This document shows, piece after piece, positions 8,906-17,607 of a stretch of 64,000 bases of DNA. The number at the start of each line of letters is the position of its first letter. Positions within the stretch are counted from its first letter, which is position 1. The stretch lies in the NCBI GenBank assembly GCA_016721625.1, contig JADKHR010000001.1, forward strand, positions 1,178,001 through 1,242,000, read 5' to 3'. The notes under the pieces were generated by a model. The model was given only the letters and a program-made list of their open reading frames with translations. It was not told the DNA's origin and ran no database searches. This DNA is from Elusimicrobiota bacterium. GTDB lineage: Bacteria > Elusimicrobiota > Elusimicrobia > FEN-1173. A program made the position numbers and the translations under genes.

Positions 8906-10010
8906 TTATCCTTTACGTCCCGGGGGCAGGAGCCGATCGTAAAGTTTTTCGTAGGCGTCCGCCATGGCGGTCACCGAAAAAAGCCGACCCCGTTCTCGGC
9001 CCCGTTCCACCCGCCGCGCCCCTTCGGCGGGATCGTCCAAAACCTTCCGCATATTGTCGGCCAGCGCCGCCGGGTCCCCGGGGGCCGTCAGCTCGGGGAC
9101 GGCCGCGCCGCCGTAGAGGTCGGGAATGCCGCCCGCCCTCGTGGCCGCCGTGGGCACGCCGATCACGAGCGCGTCCAGGAGGGCGGTGCCCAACCCCTCC
9201 TCGGCTGAAGAAAAAACGAACAGGTCCGCCATGGCCGTATATTCTAACACCTCCGGACGGTGTCCTAAAAACAGAACTCGACCCGTTAAACCTTCCGCCC
9301 GGGCCAAGGATTCCAGTTCCGGCCGCAGGGGCCCTTCGCCCAAGATCAGAAATTTCGCCCGGGGATAGGTCGAAGCCAACCGGGAGGCCGCGCGGAGAAA
9401 CGTCGCGTGGTCCTTGTGGGGCACCCAGGGCCCCCACCGTGACCACCAGAAGGTCCCCGGCCGCGAACCCGTGTTTCCGGCGAAAGACGTCCCGGTCCTG
9501 GGGCCGGGGGTACCCCGCGGGGTCGATGCCGCTGGGAATGACGGCGATCTTGCCCGAAGGAACGCCGCCCGAAAGGGCCTGCCGTTGGATCGCCGTCGAT
9601 AGGACCGCCAGGGCGTCTAAACGGCCGTACTTCCAGCGGCTGAAAAACCCCGACCCCAGCGGAAAATCTACCCGCCGCGTCGCCACCAAGCGGGCCTCGG
9701 TTCCCCGAACCGCCAGCGCCCCCAGGCCGACGGCATGGCCCGTGTGGGCGTGCAAAAAATCCGCCCGGCGGGACCGAAGATGAGACCTGAGCCGCCGCGC
9801 CGCAAAAACATCAAACTCCGCCAGAGGCGTCAGGGGTAAAACGGGCAATCCCGAGCCGCGCGCCGCCTGGGCCAACGGTTCTCCCGGACGGCAAGCCAGT
9901 GCGTTGTCATGTCCGCGCCGGGCCAGCTCCTTCGCCAACCACAGGGTTTGGCGTTCCCCCCCGCGCCAGCCCCGCTCGGTGTTCACATGGACGATGCGGA
10001 ATGGTTTCAC
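8906..10010 (-). CDS. GT4 glycosyltransferase, one frameshift (insertion)
   Basis: About 367 residues after correction. The N-terminal Rossmann half has GWRGGERQTLWLAKEL and a DFLHAHTGHAVGLGAL segment. The C-terminal half has ILGEGPLRPELE and the GT4 donor-binding region SSAEEGLGTALLDAL. Around 9424-9426 an extra base makes CTGGGTGCCC instead of CTGGTGCCC; removing it gives the continuous VTVGALVPHKDHATFLRA. This is the only insertion among the frame breaks of the window. The GTG start at 10010 overlaps the stop of the preceding GT4 gene (GTGA). The sugar specificity is unknown. Confidence 0.82.
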
Positions 10011-11062
10011 GCGGAGGTTCCCCTCCGTCGGGCCACGGCCGCCCGGTAGACGCTCTCCGTTTCCCGCCCCAGGCGGTCGAACCCGAAACGGGTTTCGGCC
10101 GTGCGTCGAGCGCGGCCCCCCATTTTCTTTCGCCGGTCGGCGTCGTCCATCAAAAGCCGGATCGTCCGCGCCAGCCCGGTGGCGTTCCGGGGCGGGACCA
10201 AAAACCCGTTGTCTCCGTTCAAGACCATTTCCGGTAGCGCTCCGACCTGGGTGGCCACCAGAGGCCGACCCCGGGCCAACCACTCCAGGGCGGCCCGGCT
10301 CACCGCCTCGCTCTCCACCGAGGCGATCACGCCGATGTGGCACGACTCCATAAACACCCCGGCGTCCGGAACCCGCCCCAAAAATCGCACCCAGCGTTCC
10401 AGCCCCAACCGCCGGACTTGCTTTTCCAAATCAGCCAGGGTCGTTTGTTTGTTCTCGCCGGCGATCAAAAACACCTCGTCCCCCAATCGGTCCTTCATTT
10501 GCCCCACGGCCTCCAGGAAATGGAGATGTCCTTTGACGGGGTCCAACCGGCCCAGTATTCCGATGCGGAGCGGCCCCGGGGGTTCCGGGGTCGCGGGGGG
10601 CATTTCCATCCCCGGGTAGACCACAGACACTTTGTCCATAAGAAAGGGAAACCGCGCCCCATAGACCTCCGCCAGGGTTTTGGACGCCGCGATGACGGCA
10701 TCCGTTTGTCGGAAGAGAAACCCCTGCCCGGGACGGGGGACCACCCGGCGGGCTTCCCCCCGGGTGCGAACCAGCGCGGTAGGGCGGAACCGCGTGAGGA
10801 AAAATCCAAGACTGTGGCCCCGCCCCGTGTGGGCGTTCACCACGTCAAAACCGGCCCCGCCCGCCCGCCCACGGAGGGCCAAGGCCGATCCCCAGGGGAA
10901 GAGGGGCAATCCCATCTCTCCCGCCTGCCGCGCGGCGGCCAACCCGGGCCGGGCCGCCACCCACACCGCGTGCCCCAAAATCTGGAGCGACCGGGCGGCC
11001 GCGAGACCGTAGGACGTGAGGCCCGAATCCCAGGGCTCATCGAGAATATGGAGAATTTTCAC
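10007..11062 (-). CDS. GT4 glycosyltransferase
   Basis: A 351-residue intact GT-B enzyme. It opens with VKILHILDEPWDSGLTSYGL, where the glycine-rich acceptor loop is expected. It continues with RIGILGRLDPVKGHLHFLEA and the donor-site region SVESEAVSRAALEWLARGRP with the family's E-x7-E spacing. It probably adds a sugar to the LPS core or a related envelope glycan. The GTG at 11062 overlaps the TGA of the heptosyltransferase gene; longer in-frame sequence upstream is only the shadow of that gene. Confidence 0.87.
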   Translation of the reverse strand: MKILHILDEPWDSGLTSYGLAAARSLQILGHAVWVAARPGLAAARQAGEMGLPLFPWGSALALRGRAGGAGFDVVNAHTGRGHSLGFFLTRFRPTALVRTRGEARRVVPRPGQGFLFRQTDAVIAASKTLAEVYGARFPFLMDKVSVVYPGMEMPPATPEPPGPLRIGILGRLDPVKGHLHFLEAVGQMKDRLGDEVFLIAGENKQTTLADLEKQVRRLGLERWVRFLGRVPDAGVFMESCHIGVIASVESEAVSRAALEWLARGRPLVATQVGALPEMVLNGDNGFLVPPRNATGLARTIRLLMDDADRRKKMGGRARRTAETRFGFDRLGRETESVYRAAVARRRGTSA

Positions 11063-12111
11063 GAAACGCGATCCTTTGGAAATGTTTTCAGAAGCGCCTG
11101 GCCCGCCGCCACCACGCGATCCGCCGTCACGTCCCCCATGCAGAGGAAGTGACCCAGGGGGCAACGCCTGGACCCGTGCACCGAACAGGGCCGGCAGGCC
11201 AGCCCCGGGGTTTCCACGACGGACGCCCAAGGCGCCGTCGGAAAAAAGCCGAAAGGTTTTACGGTGGGACCGAAGACCGCGACGGTGGGGACGCCGAGGG
11301 CCGCGCCCACGTGCATGGCCCCCGAATCGTTCGTGAGCAGAAGGGCGGAACGATTCAGAACCAGCATCATCTCCCGCAGGGACGTTTGGCCCACGAGGCT
11401 CTGGGCAGGGCCGTGAAGGGAACGCAACACTCCCTCCGCCGCGTCCTGGTCCGCCGCGGCGCCCAGAAGAACCACGGGCCAGCCCCGTTCCCCGGCCAGC
11501 CGGTCCGCGGCCTCGGCGAACCGGTCGGGGAACCAGCGTTTCGTCGCGTGCAGGGCGCCGGGGGCCAGAGCCAGGAAAGGGCCCGGGCCCAGCCGACGCT
11601 CCCAATCGGCCGACAGTTTTTCTTCCGCTCGAATATAAAGTTTCGGAATTCCGTCGGCGGGGATGACCCCGAGGGGGACCAACGGTTCCTGATACCGGTC
11701 CACGATCCCCCCGGCCAGGCGGGGAGACTCGCGTTTGAACCACACCAGGGTCCGGCGCGCCCCCGCTCGTTTGTCGTAGCGAACGCGACAGGGGGCATTG
11801 GAAAGGAACGTCCAAACCCTCGAACGGGGAGTGTCGTGCAAATCGATCAACACGTCATACTTTCTCCGCCGGATTTCACGGGCCCAACCCCACAGGCCTC
11901 GATCTTCGAACACCGCCACGTCCTCCGCATAAGGGTTTCCTTGGAAAACGGGGGCAAAGGCCCCCTTGGTGAGAACCGTCAGCCGAGCCCCGGGCCAGGC
12001 GGTTTTGAGCGCGGCCAATACGGGGGTGGTTAAAAGAACATCGCCGAGAGAAGAAAGACGGATCACGAGGACGCGAGCCGGGTTCATGATCTGGTTTTCA
12101 ACATCCGCCAC
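11059..12111 (-). CDS. waaF: ADP-heptose:LPS heptosyltransferase (GT9, WaaF-like)
   Basis: A 350-residue GT9 enzyme with VLVIRLSSLGDVLLTTPVL at the N-terminus and LLTNDSGAMHVGAALGVPTV plus VFGPTVKPFGF in the nucleotide-binding C-terminal half. It transfers L,D-heptose from ADP-heptose to the inner core on the cytoplasmic face. The Cys-rich tail around CRPCSVHGSRRCPLGHFLC is shared in style with the other GT9 enzyme of the operon. Family members usually begin within a few residues of the VLVIRLSSLGD segment, so the ATG at 12087 is an alternative to the ATG at 12111. The 12111 start overlaps the Kdo-transferase gene by 14 nt. Confidence 0.9.
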   Translation of the reverse strand: MADVENQIMNPARVLVIRLSSLGDVLLTTPVLAALKTAWPGARLTVLTKGAFAPVFQGNPYAEDVAVFEDRGLWGWAREIRRRKYDVLIDLHDTPRSRVWTFLSNAPCRVRYDKRAGARRTLVWFKRESPRLAGGIVDRYQEPLVPLGVIPADGIPKLYIRAEEKLSADWERRLGPGPFLALAPGALHATKRWFPDRFAEAADRLAGERGWPVVLLGAAADQDAAEGVLRSLHGPAQSLVGQTSLREMMLVLNRSALLLTNDSGAMHVGAALGVPTVAVFGPTVKPFGFFPTAPWASVVETPGLACRPCSVHGSRRCPLGHFLCMGDVTADRVVAAGQALLKTFPKDRVS

Positions 12112-13398
12112 AGGGCCGCTTGGATCGCCCGATTTGGTCCGGCGGAATGGACAGGGCTTCCTGAAGCAGATTCAGGTTCGCTTCCAGGGCCCCGCGCTGG
12201 CTGTCCGCCAGGGCCCGCGCCGCCTGGCCCAAAGAGGCCCGCCGATCGGCGGAACGGAGGAGACCGGCCACGGCGTCCGCGAGGCCGCCCGGATCTTTGA
12301 TTTCAACCGCGGCTCGGTTTTCCCGAAAAAGAGAAACGATTTCCCGGAAATTCTCCATGTGGGGCCCGAAGACCACGGGCACGCCCCAACGGGCGGGTTC
12401 CAGGGGGTTCTGCCCGCCCCGGCGGACCAGGCTCCCCCCCACAAAGACCACCGTCGCCAACCCATAAATTTCCGCCAACTCCCCCACCGTGTCCAAGACC
12501 AGCACGTCCACCAGTCCCGCCGACGATGAAAGCTGGGAGCGGAGCGCCGTGCGGAACCCCCGTGCAGAGAAGATCGTGCGCACCTCGGCGGCCCGTTCCA
12601 CGTGCCGCGGCGCCGCCACCAGTCGGAGGGAGGGCCACTCCCGGCGGAGCTCCGCGAAGGCCTCGAGGGCGGCGGCCTCCTCCCCGGGGTGGGTGCTTCC
12701 GAGAACCCAGACAGGATCTTCATCGGAAAAACCATAGACTTTCCGGAGCGCGGGACGTCGGCCGGGGTCCGGAAGGGGGAGGTCGAATTTGAGGTTCCCC
12801 GTGATGGCCACCGCTTCTGGGCGGGCGCCCAACTGGAGAAACCGGGAGGCGTGGGTGGGGCTCTGGACGCCGACGCGGGTCAAGGTGGACAACAGGGAGG
12901 AGAGGGGCCTCCTCAATCGATAATAAAGCGGAAACGCTCCGTCGGAAATTCGTCCGTTCACCACAACCACGGGGATTTTTTCCGCCGCGAAGGCCCGGAG
13001 CCAATGGGGCCAGAGTTCTGTTTCGACCAACACCACGGCGCGCGGGCGCCCTCGCCCGATCACCCGCCGAACCGCGCCCGGGCGATCGATGGGGGCCAGG
13101 CGAACCACGTCGGCCACGCCCAGTCTCAGGGCCAATTCTTTTCCGTGGACGGTGGTGGTGGTCAAGAGGCGCGGAACACCGGGGAAGCGGGCCGGCAGAG
13201 CGCGCAAAAAGGTTTCCGCCGCTCGCACCTCCCCACCGAGGCGGCGTGAATCAAATGGCCCCGGGGCCCCCGCGTCCCCCCCCAACCGAAGCGTTCCGGC
13301 AGGCCCCGCAGGGTCCGACGGAGGCCGTAGCGCCAGATGAAAACCAGCAAGACCAGGGGCCAAAGCAGGAAAAAGAAGGTCGAATAGAGAGTCAGCAT
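12098..13398 (-). CDS. waaA: 3-deoxy-D-manno-octulosonic acid transferase (Kdo transferase), one frameshift
   Basis: About 433 residues after correction. The N-terminal membrane anchor is MLTLYSTFFFLLWPLVLLV. The GT30 acceptor-site motif HAASVGEVRAAETF follows, then TTVHGKELA, VLVETELWPHWL, NGRISDGAF, LGSTHPGEE and VFVGGSLVRRGGQNPLEPA, all hallmarks of WaaA/KdtA. It transfers Kdo from CMP-Kdo to lipid IVA. In the HAASVGE motif the run GTGGGGAGG should be GTGGGGGAGG (one G missing at 13231-13234). The ATG at 13398 overlaps the end of the DUF374 gene by 7 nt. Confidence 0.88.
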
Positions 13399-14003
13399 GG
13401 GGAATCCTCCTCCAACCGGTGACGAGCTTCGGTCTCAACAGCGATCAAGGCCGATCGCAACCGGTCTTCCGCCCACGGCCCCGCCTCGACGATGAACAAA
13501 GGATCGCCATAAACGACGCTGTAATGAGCGAAGGGATAAGGGATGAGGAAACGGTCCCAACTTTTCAGCTCTTTGGTCCGGCTTCCGGCCCAGGCAATGG
13601 GCACGATGGGCGCCCCGGTTTTGGCGGCCAGGGCCAGCACGCCGGGCTGGATGGACTGGAACGGGCCCCGGGGCCCGTCCGGGGTAAAGGCGACGGAACG
13701 GCCGGCGCGAACGATATCCACCATTTTCAAGAAAGCGCTTCCCCCGCCTCGGCTGGAGGAACCCCTCACGGTTTCGAACCCGAACCGATGCAAGGCCTTG
13801 GCGATCAACTCCCCATCGCGACTTTGGCTCACTAACACGGGGACTCCCCGATTCCGATGTTCAAAAAGCATCAAAAGTTGATATCGGTGCCAGAACGCAT
13901 AGATCACCGGGAGACCTCGCTCCAACCGTTCGCGGAGCCCCGGGGAGAGGGTCGTTCGAAGTTTGGAGGACCGGCCGATGAAGTGGACCACCGCCCAGGC
14001 CAA
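13392..14003 (-). CDS. DUF374 lysophospholipid acyltransferase-like protein, start uncertain
   Basis: At least 203 residues of the DUF374 family, relatives of the glycerol-phosphate/lipid acyltransferases. It has VIYAFWHRYQLLMLFEHR with the catalytic-type His, RDGELIAKAL, SSSRGGGSAFLKM and FTPDGPRGPFQ, all conserved in the family. The gene usually precedes the Kdo-transferase gene in LPS loci, as here. The TTG at 14003 is the nearest standard start. Family length suggests about 18 more N-terminal residues (TPTLSRRDRILSTLVSG), which would use a CTG at 14057 with GGAGGGAGG just upstream. It is the first gene of the LPS operon. Confidence 0.8.
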   Translation of the reverse strand: MAWAVVHFIGRSSKLRTTLSPGLRERLERGLPVIYAFWHRYQLLMLFEHRNRGVPVLVSQSRDGELIAKALHRFGFETVRGSSSRGGGSAFLKMVDIVRAGRSVAFTPDGPRGPFQSIQPGVLALAAKTGAPIVPIAWAGSRTKELKSWDRFLIPYPFAHYSVVYGDPLFIVEAGPWAEDRLRSALIAVETEARHRLEEDSPC

Positions 14004-14210
14004 CCCGGAAACAAGGGTGGACAGAATTCGGTCGCGGCGGGAAAGCGTGGGTGTCAGAGGGCCTCCCTCCGGCGAGGATTTGATGCGAGTGGAATTTTAG
14101 CATGTTTTTTAGAGGGAGAAAGTGCGTCGAAGGGAGGCTTGGCTCGAGGAGCAACCGAAGAAGCGATCCCAACGGGAAGGAGCGTTTTGGACGTCCCGTG
14201 GACCGCCTAT

Positions 14211-14216
14211 AGTATA
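14211..14216 (-). promoter_or_regulatory. -10-like box TATACT ahead of the LPS operon
   Basis: On the minus strand an AT-rich stretch TAATTATACTATAGG lies directly before the stop codon region of the upstream gene at 14218. It is about 150 nt ahead of the first LPS gene. No convincing -35 hexamer is visible. The interval 14058-14210 otherwise holds no supported gene. Confidence 0.4.
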
Positions 14217-14217
14217 A

Positions 14218-14859
14218 TTATTTAGGGCGTCCCCTATGCTTGGAAGGGGGGCCCCAGGGGAGGGCGCCGGCGCGGGTGAAGCGGGGGGTGAGGTGGGAGG
14301 CGGCGTCGTAGGACATGGCGAGGCGGGCGGCGTCCAACAGCTCGAGAGTAGCGCGGATGTCTTGGGGGTCGGAAAAATCCCGGCGGTCTTCCAGTTCGCA
14401 GGAGTCTTGGCGGGCCTCTTCCGACACCAGCCGTTCAATGAAGTGGGCGGCTTGGTCGGCCAATTCTTCGCCCAGGGCCGTCAAGAGGCGGGCCCGGAGA
14501 CCTTCGCCTCGGGATAGGGCTTCCGCCAGTTCCAATTCAAAACCGGTTCCGATGGTGGCGGTGTAGAGGGTCAGGCAGACGGGGCCTTTTGTCCCGCCCG
14601 GAGCGGGGCGCCAAAGGGGTTCCATCCACGCGGGAGCCTGGGCCGGGGTCCAGGTACCGTAGAGGGCGGCGGTGTCCAGGCGGTGAATCGACCCCAAAGC
14701 TTCGGCCTCGGCGGCCTTTTCCAGTTCCGGCGTGATCTGGGCGTTGTCGAGCAAGGACTTGAGGTTTCGGAGGACGGCGCTGGGGCGCGGGTGAAGGCGG
14801 AACTTGCGGATCTTTTTGACGGGACCCACCGCGGTCGTCACGGTCTTCCCGTCGGTCAA
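14218..14859 (-). CDS. Unrecognised conserved-looking protein after secF (weak resemblance to a MetH activation-like domain)
   Basis: A 213-residue soluble, helix-rich protein with no signal peptide or membrane segment. The middle section (VCLTLYTATIGTGFELELAEAL, then RLLTALGEELADQAAHFIERL) loosely resembles the cobalamin-dependent methionine synthase activation-like domain family. The usual downstream Arg-x-x-x-Gly-Tyr motif is not evident, so I do not assign that function. The TTG at 14859 is preferred because it overlaps the secF stop as TTGA, the junction style seen throughout the window; a further TTG at 14889 is possible. It ends the tgt-yajC-secD-secF gene string. Confidence 0.6.
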   Translation of the reverse strand: MTDGKTVTTAVGPVKKIRKFRLHPRPSAVLRNLKSLLDNAQITPELEKAAEAEALGSIHRLDTAALYGTWTPAQAPAWMEPLWRPAPGGTKGPVCLTLYTATIGTGFELELAEALSRGEGLRARLLTALGEELADQAAHFIERLVSEEARQDSCELEDRRDFSDPQDIRATLELLDAARLAMSYDAASHLTPRFTRAGALPWGPPSKHRGRPK

Positions 14860-15773
14860 CGGAGCGTCTTGTTCCGCCGCGTCACCCAAAGGTAAACGAT
14901 GGGGGAAGCGATGAAAATGGTGGAGTAAGACCCGATCACCACGCCGAAGGTGAGGGCCAAGGAGAAGTCCCGAATCACTTCACCGCCGAAAACCAACAGG
15001 GAGATCAGGACCAAGAACACGGTCAGGGACGTGATGATGGTACGGGAAAGGGTTTCGTTGCAAGATCGGTCGATCAGGATATCCAGGGGTTCCTTTGTCC
15101 GGCCGCGCAAACGAATATTCTCGCGTATACGGTCGAAAATGACGATGGTGTCGTTGATGGAATAGCCGGCCAAAGTTAATAGCGCCGCCACCACGGTGAT
15201 GGAAATTTCCCTATTAAATAAAGAAAGGAACCCCACCGTCAAAAAGACATCATGCACCAGAGCGATGACCCCGGAAACGCCCCACACGAGGCTCTTGAAA
15301 CGAAACGCCACGTAAAGGGCGATCCCCAACATGGAGGAGAAAATCGCCAACATCGCCTGGCCCACCAAATGTTGTCCAACCACGGGACCTACGTATTCGG
15401 CCCGGGTGCGGTTCTTGTCCACGGGGTTGTCTGGAAAGGCTTTGGCCAAGGCGGATTCGATCTGCGTCGCCAACTCTTGCTTAAGACCTTCCTCGGATTT
15501 GAAGCGAATGATCACGGTATTCTGTCCGGGCACGCTTTGGAGCTGGGGATCTTTCAGCCCCGCCTGGGCCAAGGCCTTCCGAACATCGCCAATGGAGACG
15601 GCCGCCTTCGTGAAAGTCGCTTCCACCAGGGTTCCCCCCGTGAAATCAATGCTCAAGTTGGGGCCGCGAGTCAGGAGCGAGACCACCGTCATAACCCCCA
15701 GCGCGCCGGACAGCCAGAAAAAATATTTCCGGTTAGAAATGTATTTGAAGTGAGGGGTTCGGAAGAATTCCAT
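14856..15773 (-). CDS. secF: Protein translocase subunit SecF
   Basis: A 305-residue inner-membrane protein that works with SecD to use the proton-motive force for late translocation steps. There is one N-terminal transmembrane segment, then the periplasmic SIDFTGGTLVEATF motif. Five further segments follow, including ALLTLAGYSINDTIVIFDRIREN, the conserved RND-type transmembrane motif. The ATG at 15773 overlaps the secD stop (TAATG); longer in-frame sequence before it belongs to the secD frame shadow. Confidence 0.95.
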   Translation of the reverse strand: MEFFRTPHFKYISNRKYFFWLSGALGVMTVVSLLTRGPNLSIDFTGGTLVEATFTKAAVSIGDVRKALAQAGLKDPQLQSVPGQNTVIIRFKSEEGLKQELATQIESALAKAFPDNPVDKNRTRAEYVGPVVGQHLVGQAMLAIFSSMLGIALYVAFRFKSLVWGVSGVIALVHDVFLTVGFLSLFNREISITVVAALLTLAGYSINDTIVIFDRIRENIRLRGRTKEPLDILIDRSCNETLSRTIITSLTVFLVLISLLVFGGEVIRDFSLALTFGVVIGSYSTIFIASPIVYLWVTRRNKTLR

Positions 15774-17209
15774 TACACGCTCAACTTTTCCACGCGGCGA
15801 TGCATGAGCCACAGGTCATAGACCGTGTGGGTCACAATGATGGCCGTGAACATGGAGACTAAGAGACCGAGGGTTAAGCTGATACCGAACCCTTTCACCG
15901 GGCCCGTGCCGAATTGAAAGAGGAAAACAGCGGCGATGATCGTGGTGAGGTTGCCGTCCAGGATGGCGGAGAAGGCCTTGTCGTAGCCTTGCTCCACCAC
16001 GAGGCGCGGACTTTTTCCCAAATGGCTTTCCTCCCGCATACGCTCCAAGATGAGAACGTTGGCGTCCACCGCCATGCCCAGGGTGAGGATGATTCCCGCG
16101 ATGCCCGGCATGGTGAGCGTGGCGTGGAAGGCGGCCATGGCCGCCAAAAGCAAGAAGAGGTTCAGCAGGAGGGCTAAGTTCGCCAGCATCCCGGACCATT
16201 TGTAATAGGCCGCCATAAAGATAAAGATGAGTCCCAGGCCCACGGCCCCGGCCAGGAGACCGCCCTTAATGGAGTCTTCCCCCAGGGTGGCCCCCACGGT
16301 GCGTTCCTCGATGATTTCCAGCGGCGCAGGGAGAGCGCCCGCCTGAAGGACGGATTTAAGGAACTTCGCGTCTTCGGCGGTGAATTGGCCCTCGATGATC
16401 GCGTGGCCGTCCCGGATGGCCGTGCGGATCACCGGGGCGCTTTGCACCACGCCATCCAAAACAATGGCCAAATTCCGGTTGACGTTGGCCTCCGTGACCT
16501 GCGCGAACTGCTTGGCCCCTTCGTCGCCAAATTCAAGGGCCACGTGGGGCGCCACGCCCGAATAATCGTTCCCCATCTCCACCCGGGCGTTCTTCAGCGC
16601 CGAGCCCGTCATCTCCGCGGAGGATTTCACCAGATAAAAGGAGGCTTCCTTGCCCGCCAACAACTCCGTCCCCGGGGGAATCAGACCTTCCAGGGCGCCG
16701 GGCATTTTCCCAGGCCGGAGGTCTTTGGCCCCCAGGCCCAGCTCGCGGGCCTTCTTTAAAAGGGCTTCCGGAACCCCGCCCGAATCCACGATGCGGAACT
16801 CCAGGAGCGCCGTGCGGCCGATCAAATCCTTCGCCTGTTCCCGGTCTTTCACGCCGGGAAGCTGAACCACGATCCACTTTTCCCCCTGTCGGACGATGAG
16901 GGGCTCGGACAAGCCAAATTGGTCGATGCGGTTGCGAACAACTTCGATGGCGCGCTCAATGGCTTCGCGGAGCGTTTCAGGACGGTCGTCGGGGAGTTTG
17001 TCGGTTTGGAGTTCCAGGAGCAGATGGATGCCCCCCTGGAGGTCCAACCCCAGATTGAGGATTTTATTGACGAGCGGGTTCCGCCGCTCCCGCATGGCTT
17101 GCTGGTCCGCCAACGGTTGGGAATAAAAGCGGAAGGAGGGATAGAGGAACGCCCCGCCGATCAGCAGAGCGATGAGAATGAAAACCGACTTCCAATACGC
17201 TTTGTGCAT
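15773..17209 (-). CDS. secD: Protein translocase subunit SecD
   Basis: A 478-residue inner-membrane protein. The N-terminal transmembrane helix is followed by LGLDLQGGIHLLLEL (motif D1). The periplasmic P1 domain has RNRIDQFGLSEPLI and QLPGVKDREQAK. Then come FTAEDAKFLKSVLQAGALPAPL and five C-terminal helices containing GMAVDANVLILERMREE. The reading frame is intact. It follows yajC by 6 nt and is directly coupled to secF. Confidence 0.96.
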   Translation of the reverse strand: MHKAYWKSVFILIALLIGGAFLYPSFRFYSQPLADQQAMRERRNPLVNKILNLGLDLQGGIHLLLELQTDKLPDDRPETLREAIERAIEVVRNRIDQFGLSEPLIVRQGEKWIVVQLPGVKDREQAKDLIGRTALLEFRIVDSGGVPEALLKKARELGLGAKDLRPGKMPGALEGLIPPGTELLAGKEASFYLVKSSAEMTGSALKNARVEMGNDYSGVAPHVALEFGDEGAKQFAQVTEANVNRNLAIVLDGVVQSAPVIRTAIRDGHAIIEGQFTAEDAKFLKSVLQAGALPAPLEIIEERTVGATLGEDSIKGGLLAGAVGLGLIFIFMAAYYKWSGMLANLALLLNLFLLLAAMAAFHATLTMPGIAGIILTLGMAVDANVLILERMREESHLGKSPRLVVEQGYDKAFSAILDGNLTTIIAAVFLFQFGTGPVKGFGISLTLGLLVSMFTAIIVTHTVYDLWLMHRRVEKLSV

Positions 17210-17215
17210 GAAGAA

Positions 17216-17599
17216 CTAGGCGGTCTTGGAACCGTTCACGGCCGGTTCGATTTCGGAGGCGGGGTCGTTCTGAACGACTTTCGCCACGTAGCTTTTGTCG
17301 ATCAACACCTTGGTTTCCTCGGAAATCTTGACCTCGATGACTTTCCCCTTCACGGATTGGACCGAGCCGTAGAGGCCACCTTGGGTCAAAATTCGGTCGC
17401 CCCGCTTCAGGTCGTTGACCATGCGCTGGTGTTCCTTGGCCTGTTTCTGTTGGGGTCGGATGAGGAGGAAATAAAAAATGCCCAGGATGGCGAGCAAAGG
17501 GGCGAAGCTCATGAGCCCGCCGGACGGAGCGCCGCCCGAGGGCGCGGCCCAGAGCGGTTGAACTCCAAACAACGAAACGGCGAAAATGAACAGGCGCAT
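17216..17599 (-). CDS. yajC: Preprotein translocase accessory subunit YajC
   Basis: A 127-residue small membrane protein with a signal-like N-terminus. The transmembrane segment MSFAPLLAILGIFYFLLIRPQ ends in the invariant RPQQKQAKEHQ boundary. The cytoplasmic YajC domain is recognised by GDRILTQGGLYGSV and VKISEETKVLIDKSYVA. AGGAG 6-7 nt before the ATG is a clear ribosome-binding site. It lies 8 nt after tgt and 6 nt before secD, the classical order. Confidence 0.94.
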   Translation of the reverse strand: MRLFIFAVSLFGVQPLWAAPSGGAPSGGLMSFAPLLAILGIFYFLLIRPQQKQAKEHQRMVNDLKRGDRILTQGGLYGSVQSVKGKVIEVKISEETKVLIDKSYVAKVVQNDPASEIEPAVNGSKTA

Positions 17600-17607
17600 A
17601 AATTCTC

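Noticed and set aside
7372..9783. 803-codon open frame on the plus strand across the LPS operon
   Set aside because: It runs antisense to three genes with clear family motifs and has biased Arg/Pro/Gly content typical of a shadow frame in GC-rich DNA.
4399..13398. LPS genes with frame breaks as pseudogenes or programmed frameshifts
   Set aside because: The breaks lie at differing, non-slippery sequences, one is an insertion, and each repair restores a conserved motif; sequencing indels are the simpler explanation.
13861..14172. 103-codon minus-strand frame before the DUF374 gene
   Set aside because: It overlaps the DUF374 coding frame, has no family features, and does not join the DUF374 N-terminus by a simple indel.
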